This document shows, piece by piece, positions 36,817 through 40,275 of a stretch of 40,275 nucleotides of DNA (its first letter is position 1; every line of letters begins with the position of its first letter). The translations under genes were made by a program, and so were the position numbers. Source of the DNA: Ectobacillus panaciterrae DSM 19096 (GTDB lineage: Bacteria > Bacillota > Bacilli > Bacillales > Bacillaceae_G). The DNA is taken from assembly GCF_000430785.1 (NCBI RefSeq), contig NZ_KE387250.1, positions 3,549-43,823 of the forward strand. The letters run 5' to 3'. The notes beneath the pieces are model-generated. The model saw nothing but the letters and a program-made list of their open reading frames with translations. It was not told the DNA's origin and did no database searches.

Positions 36817-37710
36817 ATGAGCAATCAAGATATTTTGTGGGGAATCGCTCCTATCGGCTGGCGCAATGATGATATACCGGAAATCGGTGCAGAGAATACA
36901 TTGCAGCACCTATTAAGCGATATTGTTGTAGCAGGTTTTCAAGGGACTGAAGTTGGCGGTTTTTTTCCTGAACCAAAAGTATTAAACAAAGAACTTAAAC
37001 TTCGAAACTTGAAAATAGCAGGTCAGTGGTTTAGTAGTTTTATCATTCGTGATGGCATTCAAGAGGCAGCTCAAGCCTTCCGCAAACATTGCCAATATTT
37101 ACGAGAAGTCAATGCAGATGTGGCAGTGGTATCGGAACAGACTTACAGTGTGCAGTGTACAGAGAAAAATGTCTTTTCTGAAAAGCCATACTTCACGGAT
37201 GCCGAATGGGAAACATTATGCGAGGGACTAAACGAACTGGGGAAAATTGCAAGGCAATACGGCTTGAAATTAGTTTATCACCATCATATGGGGACGGGTG
37301 TCCAAACACTGGCCGAAATCGACCGGCTCATGGAAAACACCGATTCAAGCTATGTGCATTTACTTTATGACACAGGCCACATCTACGTTTCCGACGGTGA
37401 TTATATGACACTATTAAACAAGCACATTGATCGCATTAAACATGTCCATTTTAAAGATGCCAGAAGAAAAGTGCTGGATGAATGCAAGAAAGAAGGTAGA
37501 TCGTTCCTGCAATCCTTCTTATGCGGCATGTTTACAGTGCCAGGCGACGGGTGCATTGATTTTACAGAACCGTATAAGGCGCTCCTGGATCACAATTACA
37601 AGGGATGGATTGTGATTGAAGCTGAACAGGATCCATCTGTAGCTCATCCATTGGAATATGCTTTATTGACTCGGAAGTATATAGATGAAAAATTACTTAT
37701 CCATTCTTAA
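36817..37710 (+). CDS. iolE: 2-keto-myo-inositol dehydratase (inosose dehydratase)
   Basis: 297 residues from ATG 36817; AGGAGG (36803-36808) is eight bases away from it but touches the earlier in-frame ATG at 36811. Converts 2-keto-myo-inositol to the trihydroxycyclohexane-dione used by IolD. TIM-barrel fold with [58 protein letters not shown] and [13 protein letters not shown], all typical of IolE. Only copy in the window; operon 1 has lost it. Confidence 0.95.
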   Translation: MSNQDILWGIAPIGWRNDDIPEIGAENTLQHLLSDIVVAGFQGTEVGGFFPEPKVLNKELKLRNLKIAGQWFSSFIIRDGIQEAAQAFRKHCQYLREVNADVAVVSEQTYSVQCTEKNVFSEKPYFTDAEWETLCEGLNELGKIARQYGLKLVYHHHMGTGVQTLAEIDRLMENTDSSYVHLLYDTGHIYVSDGDYMTLLNKHIDRIKHVHFKDARRKVLDECKKEGRSFLQSFLCGMFTVPGDGCIDFTEPYKALLDHNYKGWIVIEAEQDPSVAHPLEYALLTRKYIDEKLLIHS

Positions 37711-37733
37711 AAGGGGAAGGGGAAGAAATTGAC

Positions 37734-40240
<2,507 letters not shown>

Positions 40241-40261
40241 AAATGATACATGAACAAATTT

Positions 40262-40275
40262 GATGGTGTTGCAAA
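40262..40275 (+). repeat. Start of repeat R at the window edge
   Basis: GATGGTGTTGCAAA, the first 14 bases of the 50-bp repeat seen at 17146 and 18167. It suggests that an iolH-like gene follows outside the window, as in operon 1. Confidence 0.5.

Overview
The window looks like a low-GC Gram-positive chromosome, most likely Bacillaceae. The ribosome binding sites are strong (AGGAGG type), there are CcpA cre boxes, and the Iol proteins match the Bacillus subtilis pattern closely; for example the inositol dehydrogenase carries Lys97, Asp172 and His176 at the B. subtilis positions. Genus and species cannot be fixed from the sequence alone. No tRNA, rRNA or CRISPR array was seen.

Layout. 1-4400 is a mixed border: the end of an aldolase gene, a broken IS4-type transposase, an FAD oxidoreductase, small unknown genes, and a WXG100-type stub followed by an uncharacterised 201-residue protein. 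4400-11000 is a first sugar or cyclitol module: LacI regulator, an operator-rich spacer, MFS transporter, TIM-barrel isomerase/dehydratase, Gfo/Idh dehydrogenase. 11000-21600 is a first inositol operon, iolA-iolB-iolC-iolD, then a broken iolG, iolH and iolJ, followed by an MFS transporter and iolS. 21600-27700 holds a small IS-like inverted-repeat element, a tautomerase, an oxidoreductase remnant, and a second isomerase/Gfo-Idh/MFS module. 27700-30600 holds an AraC-type and a second LacI-type regulator. 31000-40275 is a second inositol operon, iolA-iolB-iolC-iolD-iolE-iolT-iolG, running to the window edge.

How the genes work together. IolT imports inositol, IolG oxidises it, IolE dehydrates, IolD opens the ring, IolB isomerises, IolC phosphorylates, IolJ cleaves and IolA makes acetyl-CoA. 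Within the window only the two operons together cover the route: operon 1 lost iolE, iolT and most of iolG, while iolJ is seen only in operon 1 (operon 2 may continue past the edge). The two accessory modules have the enzyme types expected for inositol stereoisomers or another sugar that is oxidised to a keto form.

Regulation. Three apparent control circuits can be read from DNA: (i) AAAGCGCTTT-type palindromes around the first LacI gene and its transporter module; (ii) four copies of a promoter unit with half-sites 21 bp apart, in tandem pairs about 200 bp apart, before iolA of operon 1 and before the second isomerase module, probably for an AraC-type activator; (iii) GGGTAATCGATAACCC sites before operon 2, next to the second LacI gene. 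Many scars (iolG, two iolH, iolS, lacI, oxidoreductase, transposase) show that the island has been rebuilt repeatedly by duplication and deletion.
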